This document shows, piece by piece, positions 1-8,168 of a stretch of 64,000 nt of DNA. The stretch is from Tatumella terrea (GTDB lineage Bacteria > Pseudomonadota > Gammaproteobacteria > Enterobacterales > Enterobacteriaceae): contig NZ_BAAAFX010000020.1 in NCBI RefSeq assembly GCF_039523755.1, positions 31,467 to 95,466 of the forward strand, read 5' to 3'. Position 1 is the first letter of the stretch, and each line of letters opens with the position of its first letter. The position numbers were made by a program, and so were the translations under genes. The notes under the pieces were generated by a model, which worked only from the letters and a program-made list of their open reading frames with translations, was not told where the DNA came from and ran no database searches.

Positions 1-641
1 AGCCATGCTGCAACGGTATGACTGTAGACAGAAAAAAGTCCGCAGCGACGGCCCTGTCGGGCACGTTGCTGCGCCCAGGCATTCGCATAGGCTAATTGCT
101 TCTGTTGAAAATGATGCAGGTCGCGGCAGGTTAAATGCTGCAGATCGCCGGTCAGCCTGATGACCGTAGCACCAGGATGCTCGAGAGACTCATGCACCAG
201 ATGGGAATTATAGGTAAAGCTGGCAGGGTAAAGACGGGTGACTCTGTCCGGGTACCAGCCGCTGTGGCGCATATAACGTCCCAGGAACCAGTTACTGCGT
301 GCCATGCTGTAAACCTGGTGTTCCTGTGGCGGTTGTGAAAGGAGCGTTTCAATCGACTGACGTAGTTCAGGAGTCACTCGTTCATCCGCATCAATCATCA
401 GGATCATATCGCCGCTGGCATATTGCTGGGCCTGCTGACGTTGGGGGCCGAAGCCAGGCCACTGCGTACTCTGAAATACTTTGGCCCCCGCCTGACGGGC
501 AATTTCAACGGTCTGATCGGTACTTCCGGAGTCCAGAACAACGATTTCATAGGCCCAGCTAACAGATGCCAGACATTCCGGGATCAGCTCTGCTTCATTT
601 TTCGTGATCATTACGACTGAAAGGCGCTGGCGAGTATTCAT
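1..641 (-). CDS. waaE: LPS core beta-glucosyltransferase WaaE (KdtX), C-terminus cut by window edge
   Basis: A family 2 glycosyltransferase starts at the ATG at 641-639 and reads off the left edge, leaving about 213 codons. The N-terminus shows the GT-A pattern: VVMITKNEAELIPECL, then VVLDSGSTDQT, then the metal-binding LMIDADERV. WaaE/KdtX adds beta-glucose to heptose I of the inner core at the cytoplasmic face of the inner membrane. Its ATG shares one base with the waaA stop (TGATG), the usual waaA-waaE arrangement, so translation is probably coupled. coaD normally follows but lies outside the window. The family call is firm; acceptor specificity is inferred from position. Confidence 0.88.
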   Translation of the reverse strand, partial: MNTRQRLSVVMITKNEAELIPECLASVSWAYEIVVLDSGSTDQTVEIARQAGAKVFQSTQWPGFGPQRQQAQQYASGDMILMIDADERVTPELRQSIETLLSQPPQEHQVYSMARSNWFLGRYMRHSGWYPDRVTRLYPASFTYNSHLVHESLEHPGATVIRLTGDLQHLTCRDLHHFQQKQLAYANAWAQQRARQGRRCGLFSVYSHTVAAW

Positions 642-1918
642 CAGTGTGTCCGTGGCGGAAGGTAAGGTTCAAGAAGGTCGACTAAACGCTGCAATGCCCC
701 CTGATTCCGGCGTAAAACGTCAACGGCATGGTGACCAAGATAACGGCGGTAATCATCATCCTGCAATAGTTTACTGACCTCTCGGGTCAGAGTATCGGAA
801 TCCGTTACCGTGAGCATACCCTGAGCGTCCTGCAGCTTGCTGCAGATATCTTTAAAATTCCAGATATAAGGTCCCATGATCACCGGAATGGCATGGGCCG
901 CAGGTTCAAGGGGGTTATGACCGCCACGTTCAACCAGGCTGCCGCCAACGAAAGCCAAATCGGCAATACCGTATAACAACATAAGCTCACCCATCGTATC
1001 CCCTATCACGACCCGGGTGCTGGCTGACGGAATTTCGCCACTGCTGCGGGTGATATAGCTGAGGCCGGCTTTTTGTGTCAGGGAAATAGCCTCCGGGAAA
1101 CGTTCAGGATGGCGGGGGACCAGTATCAGTAGCAGGTCAGGATATTGCTCCAGCAAGCGCTGGTGGCTATTCAGAATAATACTCTCTTCACCATCGTGAG
1201 TGCTGGTGGCTATCCAGACCGGCCGGTGCGGAGCCCATTGACGACGTAGAGTGACGGCCCGGGCTGCCAGTTCCGGCGTGACTGAAATATCAAATTTAAG
1301 ACTACCGGTCACGGCCAGATGGCTGCGTTTCAGGCCCAGTTCCACAAAACGCTCACCATCCTCAGCATTTTGGGCAGCAATAAGCGTAATACTGCGCAGC
1401 AGGCGTTGCATAAAACGGCCCAGTTTCTGGTAACCCCGGAACGAGCGTTCAGATAATCGGGCATTGGCGATAACTAACGGGATTTTCCGCTGATGCAATA
1501 TATGAATCAGTCCCGGCCAGAGTTCTGTTTCCATGATAATCATCAGCCGTGGCCGGGCGGTATTCAGAAAGCGGTGTGTTGCGCCGGGTAAATCGTAGGG
1601 CAGATACACATGGTCAACGTCTTTACCGAAAGCCGACTGGGCTCGTTCTGAGCCGGTAGGGGTCATGGTTGTGACGGTAATAGGGAGCGATGGATAACGA
1701 TGACGCAATGCTCTGACCAGCGGTACGGCAGCCAGGGTCTCTCCGACAGACACGGAATGCAGGACGATACCCTCCGGTCTGACTTTGCCTGCGCAAAACC
1801 CATAGCGTTCTGCCCAGCGTTTACGATAGGCTGGCGCTTTTCGGCTACGAATAAGTAATTTAACCCATATAAAGGGTTGAATCAGATAAAGAATTGTCTG
1901 GTATAAACGCAACAACAT
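641..1918 (-). CDS. waaA: 3-deoxy-D-manno-octulosonic acid (Kdo) transferase
   Basis: 425 residues, the normal length for WaaA (KdtA). It transfers Kdo from CMP-Kdo to lipid IVA, the first step of core assembly. A hydrophobic N-terminal anchor (residues 3-22) is followed by the SVSVGE motif with the expected catalytic glutamate at residue 60, and the C-terminal GT-B half carries GGSLVERGGHNPLEPAA. The ATG at 1918 is the natural start. Third gene of the minus-strand waaQ-wabG-waaA-waaE run, separated from wabG by 131 bp containing a strong hairpin. Confidence 0.97.
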   Translation of the reverse strand: MLLRLYQTILYLIQPFIWVKLLIRSRKAPAYRKRWAERYGFCAGKVRPEGIVLHSVSVGETLAAVPLVRALRHRYPSLPITVTTMTPTGSERAQSAFGKDVDHVYLPYDLPGATHRFLNTARPRLMIIMETELWPGLIHILHQRKIPLVIANARLSERSFRGYQKLGRFMQRLLRSITLIAAQNAEDGERFVELGLKRSHLAVTGSLKFDISVTPELAARAVTLRRQWAPHRPVWIATSTHDGEESIILNSHQRLLEQYPDLLLILVPRHPERFPEAISLTQKAGLSYITRSSGEIPSASTRVVIGDTMGELMLLYGIADLAFVGGSLVERGGHNPLEPAAHAIPVIMGPYIWNFKDICSKLQDAQGMLTVTDSDTLTREVSKLLQDDDYRRYLGHHAVDVLRRNQGALQRLVDLLEPYLPPRTH

Positions 1919-2014
1919 TATGTGAATTCGGCTTGGGATGTTACAGGCATGGTAGCATAAATGTCAGTGAATAGGCATTTAACGCCGGCGCTGAATAAGG
2001 CGGAATAATCTCTG

Positions 2015-2041
2015 TTTTCCGGGCCATACCGGCCCGGAAAA
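2015..2041. other. Perfect hairpin between wabG and waaA
   Basis: Eleven-bp arms (TTTTCCGGGCC and GGCCCGGAAAA) with a 5-base loop sit 9 bp past the wabG stop. Neither strand has a U-run directly after the stem, so it is not a classical intrinsic terminator. An mRNA-processing or attenuation element upstream of waaA is possible. Confidence 0.5.
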
Positions 2042-2049
2042 ATCAGTTA

Positions 2050-3177
2050 TTAAGATAATAATGTCTCATAAAGACGGAATAACTGTTCTGATAAATGTTC
2101 AGGCGTATAAGGGAGGATCGTTTCCCGTGCATGCCGGCCCATGTCAGAGTGCAGAGCCTGTGAGGGCAGCAGCCCGATAGCCCCGGCCATCCCCGGGATA
2201 TCCAGCGCATCGGTGATGAACCCATTATGTCCTGATTTTATAAATTCAGCGCCGCCACAATGGGTACTGGTAATGACCGGTAATCCACATGCCATCGCTT
2301 CCAGGATCACGTTCGGGAACGGATCGTAGAGTGTGGGTAACAGCAACCCGTCGGCCAGCTGATAAAAGGGTAATGTCTGAGGTTGCATACCGGCAAAATG
2401 CACCCGCTGTTCACATCCCAGCGACTGTGCAAGCTGACGATAGCGTTGCTCCATTTTATCTTTGCCCACAACCAGCAAATGACTTTCGGTGGCAGAAATG
2501 GCTTCAATGGCTGCTTTCAGTCCTTTTCTTTCGAAACCGGAACCGACAAAAATCAGACAATGCGCCTGTAACGGAATATGGTGTTGCTGGCGTAGTTGTT
2601 GCCGTTGTTTTTCATCTGCCGGCCGGAATTTCTGGTGATCGATGGCATTATAAATGACATGGATCTTATCTGCCGGGACGGCAAAATCTTCCATGATTTC
2701 CTGCTTCACCATATCCGCATTACAGATGACGGCCTTGAGATGGGGTGAGGTGTACATTTCCTGTTCTGCCTGCATGACATACCGGTGGTAGCGGTCGGCC
2801 ATTAACTGGCGCTGTTTCCAGGGTGACAGAATACGTGAGCGCTGCATTAACCAGCGGCGATGTACACCATCGCCGGCACGGTAAATATCGCAACCGGCGA
2901 TCCGCTCATGGCTTTGAACAATATCGAATGCCTGCTGTTGCCAGAGCTTTCTGGCGGCGTTGGCGAACCCCCGTTCCCGGCTGATACGCCCCCATTTCAT
3001 CGGGTTGCACAGATGTATTTTCCAGTCCGGGTGCGCATCGCCCTGCCACTGGCGGGTAATGACGTTAAGCTCCATATCTTTATGATTTAATGCCTCGAGG
3101 GCCCTGGAGACAAAACGTTCGGCACCGCCATCCGGGCGATATTTCTGACGGACGATGGCCAGACGTATTTTTTTCAT
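2050..3177 (-). CDS. wabG: LPS core glycosyltransferase family 4, WabG type (galacturonosyltransferase)
   Basis: 375 residues. The N-terminus (LAIVRQKYRPDGGAERFVSR) matches the Klebsiella/Serratia WabG pattern rather than E. coli WaaG. The C-terminal GT4 domain has VGSGFERKGL and the nucleotide-sugar region PFPNVILEAMACGLPVI. In Klebsiella, WabG adds galacturonic acid to heptose II, the branch point of the outer core. The ATG overlaps the waaQ stop by 4 bp (ATGA), so the two are translationally coupled. The sugar donor is inferred by homology recalled from memory; GT4 membership is certain. Confidence 0.85.
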   Translation of the reverse strand: MKKIRLAIVRQKYRPDGGAERFVSRALEALNHKDMELNVITRQWQGDAHPDWKIHLCNPMKWGRISRERGFANAARKLWQQQAFDIVQSHERIAGCDIYRAGDGVHRRWLMQRSRILSPWKQRQLMADRYHRYVMQAEQEMYTSPHLKAVICNADMVKQEIMEDFAVPADKIHVIYNAIDHQKFRPADEKQRQQLRQQHHIPLQAHCLIFVGSGFERKGLKAAIEAISATESHLLVVGKDKMEQRYRQLAQSLGCEQRVHFAGMQPQTLPFYQLADGLLLPTLYDPFPNVILEAMACGLPVITSTHCGGAEFIKSGHNGFITDALDIPGMAGAIGLLPSQALHSDMGRHARETILPYTPEHLSEQLFRLYETLLS

Positions 3178-4247
3178 TTCAGTAGATCCCGCGCCGCAGT
3201 GAGCACTGCTTCAACCGGAATTAAATCCAGGTAGCGTTCAGTGGTGTTGGTTTGAATGTCATCCGGGTCAGGTAACGGACCAAAATCTCCGGCCCAAATC
3301 GTTTCCCCTTTTCCTTCCCAGGGGTGCCAGAATGTCAGCTTGGAGGGGCCAAACAACGCGACATAAGGCGTATTCAGGGCAGCGGCCATATGCATCGGTA
3401 CAGAGTCGACACCGATAAAGAGTTCCGCCTGATCAATTAACGCGGCTAACTGCGGGAGCGTCATTTTTCCTGCCAGAGAAACAATATGCTCACCGTGGCT
3501 GAGTGACTGAATTCTGCCGGCCATTTCAGTTTCTGCCTGGTCGGGGCCGGATGTCAGGACTATCGAATAGCCGTCAGCGGCCAGTTGTGTGATCACTGCC
3601 GCCATTTTTTCGTCCGTCCAGCATTTAAAAAACCAGCGGGATGACGGATGTACCACAATATACCGGCCGGTAATCTGTACCTGTTTCAGTAACTGACGTA
3701 TGGCGTCGGCATCGGCTGGCTGATAGCTCATGGTCACTTCACTGCGGATATGCGGCAGAGCAAGAGGTTCCAGCAGGGAAAGGTTTTGTTCCACCGTATG
3801 CATCTTTCCGTGTCCGGAGACCGGGACCCGTTGCGAGTGGCAGAATCGCCACAGTGCGCCCTTCCGTTTCGGGTAATCAAATCCCAGACGTTGTTTAGCG
3901 CCGGTAAAGCGTGTGATCAACGCACTCCGCCATTGATCAGCCAGATTAATGACTAAGTCGTAATGTTGTGTTCTGAGTAACCGTAATAAACGCCACTCAT
4001 GAGCGATATGGCGCATTGGACCCAGCTTTTTCCAGGCTCTGTCGATGGAAAAACACCGGGTAATAAGCGGGTTATTGATCAGCATAGCTTCTGTTTCTTT
4101 ATACAGAAGAACATCGATTCTGGCACCGGGATAACTGGTACTGAGTGTTTTGATCACCGGAGTCGTCAATAACATATCACCATGATGGCGAAGTTTAATG
4201 ACCAGTATTCTCTTAGGGGAAGTAGATAGTGCCGGCGTATGACTCAT
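3174..4247 (-). CDS. waaQ: LPS heptosyltransferase III
   Basis: 357 residues, GT9 family. Visible hallmarks are KRILVIKLRHHGDMLLTTPV near the N-terminus, the donor-binding HPSSRWFFKCW in the middle and FIGVDSVPMHMAAAL in the C-terminal lobe. WaaQ adds the branching heptose III to heptose II. It is first in the minus-strand waaQ-wabG-waaA-waaE unit and has about 550 bp upstream for its promoter. Order waaQ-wabG differs from the wabG-waaQ order I recall for Klebsiella. The ATG at 4247 agrees with family length. Confidence 0.93.
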   Translation of the reverse strand: MSHTPALSTSPKRILVIKLRHHGDMLLTTPVIKTLSTSYPGARIDVLLYKETEAMLINNPLITRCFSIDRAWKKLGPMRHIAHEWRLLRLLRTQHYDLVINLADQWRSALITRFTGAKQRLGFDYPKRKGALWRFCHSQRVPVSGHGKMHTVEQNLSLLEPLALPHIRSEVTMSYQPADADAIRQLLKQVQITGRYIVVHPSSRWFFKCWTDEKMAAVITQLAADGYSIVLTSGPDQAETEMAGRIQSLSHGEHIVSLAGKMTLPQLAALIDQAELFIGVDSVPMHMAAALNTPYVALFGPSKLTFWHPWEGKGETIWAGDFGPLPDPDDIQTNTTERYLDLIPVEAVLTAARDLLK

Positions 4248-4795
4248 ACCTGTCGCTTTTCTTAAATTAAAAAAATCCCATTAAGGGTCTCTGCCTGATA
4301 GCCCGGGTCAAATCTCAGTATGTTGCAGCATTCGACCCATTATCCCGCCATTAGTTCGCCCTGACTTGCTTCAGGCGCAGGATACGATCATCCACAGAAT
4401 AACGAATACTTTTTGATAAACGACACTGTATCAAATAAATATGACAGCGGGGGAATGTTGCGGGAAAAATCCTGTTACCGCTGATGAATTATAACGCTTT
4501 ATCGGCAGATTCTGTCAGTGTTAGCATCATGCAGGAAGGGATAAGGATAATTACCGCCCTTTCTTCAGAGGGAATACTTATGTTCCCGGAATTCATCGCA
4601 CGAAAGATATCGGTGAGCCGGAGAAGGGGTAGTATTATTTTCGGGTTTATTCCATCATGCGAAGCACGTGCTTTCCGGCAGGAAATTCGCAGTGATTTCC
4701 TTCGGCTCCCGTGTTTTCAGAGGGTTGGCATTTCCTTTTGATTTATATTGGTTTTTTATAGTGATACGCGATTGTCAGGGGCGAGCCAGTCAAAA
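4248..4795. other. 548-bp divergent intergenic region upstream of waaQ and the GT9 gene
   Basis: AT-rich divergent control region. I see no convincing gene: an 85-codon frame at 4484-4741 has no clear ribosome site and an unremarkable composition. On the minus strand 4548-4558 reads GGCGGTAATTA, sharing GGCGGTA with the RfaH-recruiting ops element found upstream of waaQ operons, but the last four bases differ. Confidence 0.5.
4548..4558 (-). promoter_or_regulatory. Possible degenerate ops (RfaH) element upstream of waaQ
   Basis: The minus strand reads GGGCGGTAATTATCC. The ops core is GGCGGTAG followed by a conserved T, so 7 leading bases match and the rest do not. The location, about 300 nt upstream of waaQ, would suit an RfaH-controlled core operon. 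Weak evidence only. Confidence 0.22.
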
Positions 4796-5905
4796 ATGAG
4801 AGAAACAAAAAAAAATAAAATCAGGCTGGTGAATGCCTGGTTAAGTGTTTTCCATCGTCATACCGCAAGCTCTGAAGAGAAGGCTGCACAACTTTCCCGC
4901 AGAGAGTTCCGTTCTATCCTGGTGTATTCCACAACCGCCCTTGGCGATTACATGTTTAATACACCCGCATTACGGGCAATCCGCCGGCGTTATCCGGAGG
5001 CCAGAATCATCCTGGTCGCTCACCCTAAATATGAGCAATTGCTGAAAGAACGCGAATTCTATGATGATGTCGTGTTCTGGAACAATAAGATCGGCACACT
5101 GGCGGGATTTATTCGCGAAGCGAAAGTGTTCTCTCCTGAGCTGGCCGTCATGCTGCATTCGCATATTCCTTACGATATTCTTAGCGCGGCGATGTTGGGT
5201 TGCCGTTATCTGGTGCGGGATAATTACGGGAAAGATATCGGGGAACTGTCACGCTGGCTGGTGTATGGCGTGGATCAATGTGAAGGGCATATTATCGGCC
5301 GAAAAATGCAACTGGTATCGGCCCTGGGATGCGATACCTCGGATGTGGATATGGCCCCGCCTTGTGCTTATGTTCCGCAGCCAAAATCACCGTCAGTCTT
5401 CCGGGTGGGTTTTCAGTTGGGAGCCTCAACACGCATCCGGTGCTGGCCACCCGCATATTTTGCTGAACTGGCCGGAAATATTTTACGTGAGTTCCCGGGC
5501 AGTGAGATCGTGCTTATCGGTTCGCCCGCAGAGGCCGATCTGGCCCGGCAAGTCATGGACGCCTGTGCCCCGTCGCTCAGAGAGGCGGTGACCAGTTTCG
5601 TCGGTAAAACAACCTTACCTGAACTGCTGGGGGTTATCTCCTCAATGGATATGCTGGTCACCGGTGATACCGGGCCTCTGCATCTGGCTATCGCCCTGAA
5701 AGTACCGACATTGAGTCTGTTCGTGACGGAATCGCCTGAAAACAGTGGTCCCTATCAGGACCGCCATTTGCATCGTTGTATTTATCTGCCTGCCTCCGAC
5801 CCGCGGGTCACCGATAAAGACGAGCCGCTGAAGGCTATTTCTGTTGCGACGGTATTCAGCGAAGTGACGGAAATGAAGCGCTCACTGTCACTGCCTCAGC
5901 CGTAA
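4796..5905 (+). CDS. GT9-family (heptosyltransferase-like) LPS core glycosyltransferase
   Basis: 369 residues from the ATG at 4796; a possible earlier start at 4748 would add 16 residues without a better ribosome site. GT9 features are ILVYSTTALGDYMFNTPALR at the N-terminus and GDTGPLHLAIALKVPTLSLF in the C-terminal lobe, where the DTGPLH motif binds ADP-sugar. It is a fourth ADP-heptosyltransferase-like protein in the locus besides WaaC, WaaF and WaaQ, so an extra outer-core heptose is a reasonable guess. It lies on the plus strand between oppositely oriented core genes, which suggests separate acquisition. Exact linkage unknown. Confidence 0.8.
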   Translation: MRETKKNKIRLVNAWLSVFHRHTASSEEKAAQLSRREFRSILVYSTTALGDYMFNTPALRAIRRRYPEARIILVAHPKYEQLLKEREFYDDVVFWNNKIGTLAGFIREAKVFSPELAVMLHSHIPYDILSAAMLGCRYLVRDNYGKDIGELSRWLVYGVDQCEGHIIGRKMQLVSALGCDTSDVDMAPPCAYVPQPKSPSVFRVGFQLGASTRIRCWPPAYFAELAGNILREFPGSEIVLIGSPAEADLARQVMDACAPSLREAVTSFVGKTTLPELLGVISSMDMLVTGDTGPLHLAIALKVPTLSLFVTESPENSGPYQDRHLHRCIYLPASDPRVTDKDEPLKAISVATVFSEVTEMKRSLSLPQP

Positions 5906-5912
5906 TCACCCG

Positions 5913-5934
5913 GCCCCCTTTCAGCGCAGGGGGC
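5913..5934. terminator. Hairpin between convergent GT9 and GT4 genes
   Basis: Stem GCCCCCT / AGGGGGC with an 8-base loop directly between two convergent stop codons. No long T-run on either strand, so efficiency is uncertain, but placement fits a bidirectional terminator. Confidence 0.5.
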
Positions 5935-7041
5935 TTACTGATTAATCAGTGCGATATATTGGCGGCAGACTGAGTCGAGCTGATATACAGCGAATGATGT
6001 TTCAGTCAGGGGGACAGGATGGCTGTCGATAAATGCGATCTTCTCTGCCAGAGATTCCGGTGTCAGATCCGAAAGCCCGGCCGCTAACGGCCCGGTTAAG
6101 ATTTCTGCCGGTCCGCCCGGACAGCGCGTACTGACTACCTGTGTACCGCAGATCAGTGCCTCTGCCAGCACATTACCAAAGCCTTCGCTATCTGAACTCA
6201 GGATCAGCATCCTGGCATTTTTTATCCATCGATACGGATTACTGTCGAATCCCCGGAATATCACCTTCTCAGTAATACGGAGTTCTTCAGCCAGTGCCTG
6301 AAGCTTGCGTTTACTCTCTTCACTGCCTTCCCCGAGTAATACCAAAGGCCAGGGCAGGCCGCTCAGGGCATAGGCGCGTAACAAACGATCGTGGCGTTTC
6401 ACGGTATGGAAACGCCCGACATGCAGCAGATAACTCTTTGGCGGGTAGGGTACCGGCTCAACTGCAGCGTCCCGGATAGCAGGGAAATCAAAGGGATTAA
6501 AGATAATCCTCTCTACTGCCGGCACGACGGAGAACTGCTGACAAAGGTCGTCTGTCACATAGTGTGAAACGCCGATGATCTTTCTGTGGTGATATACACG
6601 GTGTATTTTTCTGACTTTCAGCCAGCGCGAGGCTCCGGTACGGTGGCCGAGATACGACGATGAGAAAACGCCGTGCAGACAAAACCAGGTTTTACCGGGG
6701 TCAATCTTGCGACTGCGTCGGACAATACGGTCGGTTTTATGCAGATGGGACAGCACCAGATCGACGGGGCCGCGTTCTGCCGTCAACTTACTGAAGGCAT
6801 GATCAAGCTGACGGGCCCGGCGGGACAGTTCTGTCAGTTTGCGCCAGGGGACTTTCGCGGTATCTTCGGCCACCCGGTAATCCAGGCCATCGGGCAGTGT
6901 AAAATGACAGACATCACGCAGAGAAATCAGTGAGACCCGGTGTCCTTGTGTAAGAAACCCCTGCGCCAGCGTTAAAACCACTTTTTCGGCACCGCCGCCG
7001 GGCAGACCATCAATAATCATCGTGATATGATGTTGTGACAC
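5935..7041 (-). CDS. GT4-family LPS core glycosyltransferase, WabH-like
   Basis: 368 residues with a GTG start at 7041 preceded by AGAAGGA at good spacing. The Rossmann start MIIDGLPGGGAEKVVLTLAQ, the donor loop HVGRFHTVKRHDRLL and the glutamate motif SDSEGFGNVLAEAL are typical GT4. The divergent neighbour is a sugar deacetylase. In Klebsiella, core glucosamine is made in two steps: a GT4 enzyme (WabH) adds GlcNAc to galacturonate and a deacetylase (WabN) trims it. That pairing makes a WabH role likely here. The donor assignment is inference. Confidence 0.75.
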   Translation of the reverse strand: MSQHHITMIIDGLPGGGAEKVVLTLAQGFLTQGHRVSLISLRDVCHFTLPDGLDYRVAEDTAKVPWRKLTELSRRARQLDHAFSKLTAERGPVDLVLSHLHKTDRIVRRSRKIDPGKTWFCLHGVFSSSYLGHRTGASRWLKVRKIHRVYHHRKIIGVSHYVTDDLCQQFSVVPAVERIIFNPFDFPAIRDAAVEPVPYPPKSYLLHVGRFHTVKRHDRLLRAYALSGLPWPLVLLGEGSEESKRKLQALAEELRITEKVIFRGFDSNPYRWIKNARMLILSSDSEGFGNVLAEALICGTQVVSTRCPGGPAEILTGPLAAGLSDLTPESLAEKIAFIDSHPVPLTETSFAVYQLDSVCRQYIALINQ

Positions 7042-7188
7042 TGTTTATATCCTTCTGTGAGAACGCGCGGTTATCGAAACGGGTAAAGAGAACCTCTGTC
7101 CCGTCCAGTGACGAAAGCCGGCCGGAATCTCCTGTGAGCGTATGCAAAAATACCAGAAAAACCGCCAGGTAAACATCAGAGATAATTC

Positions 7189-8160
7189 ATGACCAGACCT
7201 GCTTTTCTCATCACAATCGATACCGAAGGTGACAATCTTTGGCAAAATCACCGGGTAATCGCCACGGAAAATACCCGTTTCCTCTCCCGTTTTCAGCAAC
7301 TCTGTGAGAAATATCAGTTTAAACCGACCTGGCTTACGAACTATGAGATGGCAAAAGACCCGGCATATGTGGAATTTGCCAGCGATGTCATTGCCAGAAA
7401 CCAGGGGGAAGTGGGGATGCATTTGCATGCCTGGAACAGCCCCCCGGAGTACCCGCTGACCGATGATGACTGGAAATGGCAGCCTTATCTGATCGAGTAT
7501 CCGGATGATATTCTGGACGCCAAAGCCCGTTTTATGACGGAGTTACTGGAAGAGTCTTTCGGGGTTGCGATGAAAAGTCATCGGGCGGGGCGCTGGGCTT
7601 TCGACGAGCGTTATGCGGCCGTCCTGACCCGACTGGGGTACTGTGTCGACTGTTCTGTAACGCCGCGCGTTAACTGGCAGTTTACTGCCGGAGCCCCCCA
7701 GGGTAACGGCGGGACAGATTATACCCATTTTCCCCGGCAAGCCTATTTCCTGGACCCTGAGGATATTTCAAGAGCAGGTCCCGGGACATTGTTAGAAATA
7801 CCGATGAGTACAGACTACAAGCACTCACCGGGGGTCCGGCGGATCAAACAGGGGGTCGATAAGATCAGGGGCCGGCAGCGCTCTCCGGCGGTTTATTGGT
7901 TGCGGCCGTCCAGAGATAATCTCAGTGCCATGCAACGGGTCGTGGAACGTAATCTGGCATCGGGCAGTGATTATGTGGAGTTTATGCTGCACTCTTCTGA
8001 GTTTATGCCGGGTGGCAGTCCGACGTTCAAAACAGCGGCAGATATCGAAACCTTGTATGAAAACCTCGAACAACTGTTTGCCTGGCTGCAGCCACAGACC
8101 ACCGGCATGACACTGTTTGAATATTATACTGCCCGGATGCAGGCAGGAAAGCGCCTGTAG
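7189..8160 (+). CDS. Polysaccharide deacetylase-family protein, WabN/WalW-like
   Basis: 323 residues, cytoplasmic, no signal peptide. NodB-fold motifs can be followed: FLITIDTEGD near residue 7 (metal/base Asp-Glu), GMHLHAWN with His78 and His80, SHRAGRWAFD around 131-140 and LHSSEFMPGG near the C-terminus. It would deacetylate an N-acetylated core sugar (GlcNAc to GlcN), the WabN step of the Klebsiella core. It is divergent from the WabH-like gene across 147 bp and convergent with waaL, leaving only 8 bp. Start at ATG 7189 has a weak ribosome site. Confidence 0.8.
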   Translation: MTRPAFLITIDTEGDNLWQNHRVIATENTRFLSRFQQLCEKYQFKPTWLTNYEMAKDPAYVEFASDVIARNQGEVGMHLHAWNSPPEYPLTDDDWKWQPYLIEYPDDILDAKARFMTELLEESFGVAMKSHRAGRWAFDERYAAVLTRLGYCVDCSVTPRVNWQFTAGAPQGNGGTDYTHFPRQAYFLDPEDISRAGPGTLLEIPMSTDYKHSPGVRRIKQGVDKIRGRQRSPAVYWLRPSRDNLSAMQRVVERNLASGSDYVEFMLHSSEFMPGGSPTFKTAADIETLYENLEQLFAWLQPQTTGMTLFEYYTARMQAGKRL

Positions 8161-8168
8161 TCCCGCGC

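Noticed and set aside
4484..4741. 85-codon plus-strand frame upstream of the GT9 gene
   Set aside because: No ribosome site, no recognisable family or signal sequence, and it lies in a divergent promoter region.
7045..7428. 127-codon minus-strand frame
   Set aside because: Lies mostly antisense to the well-supported deacetylase gene and has no family features.
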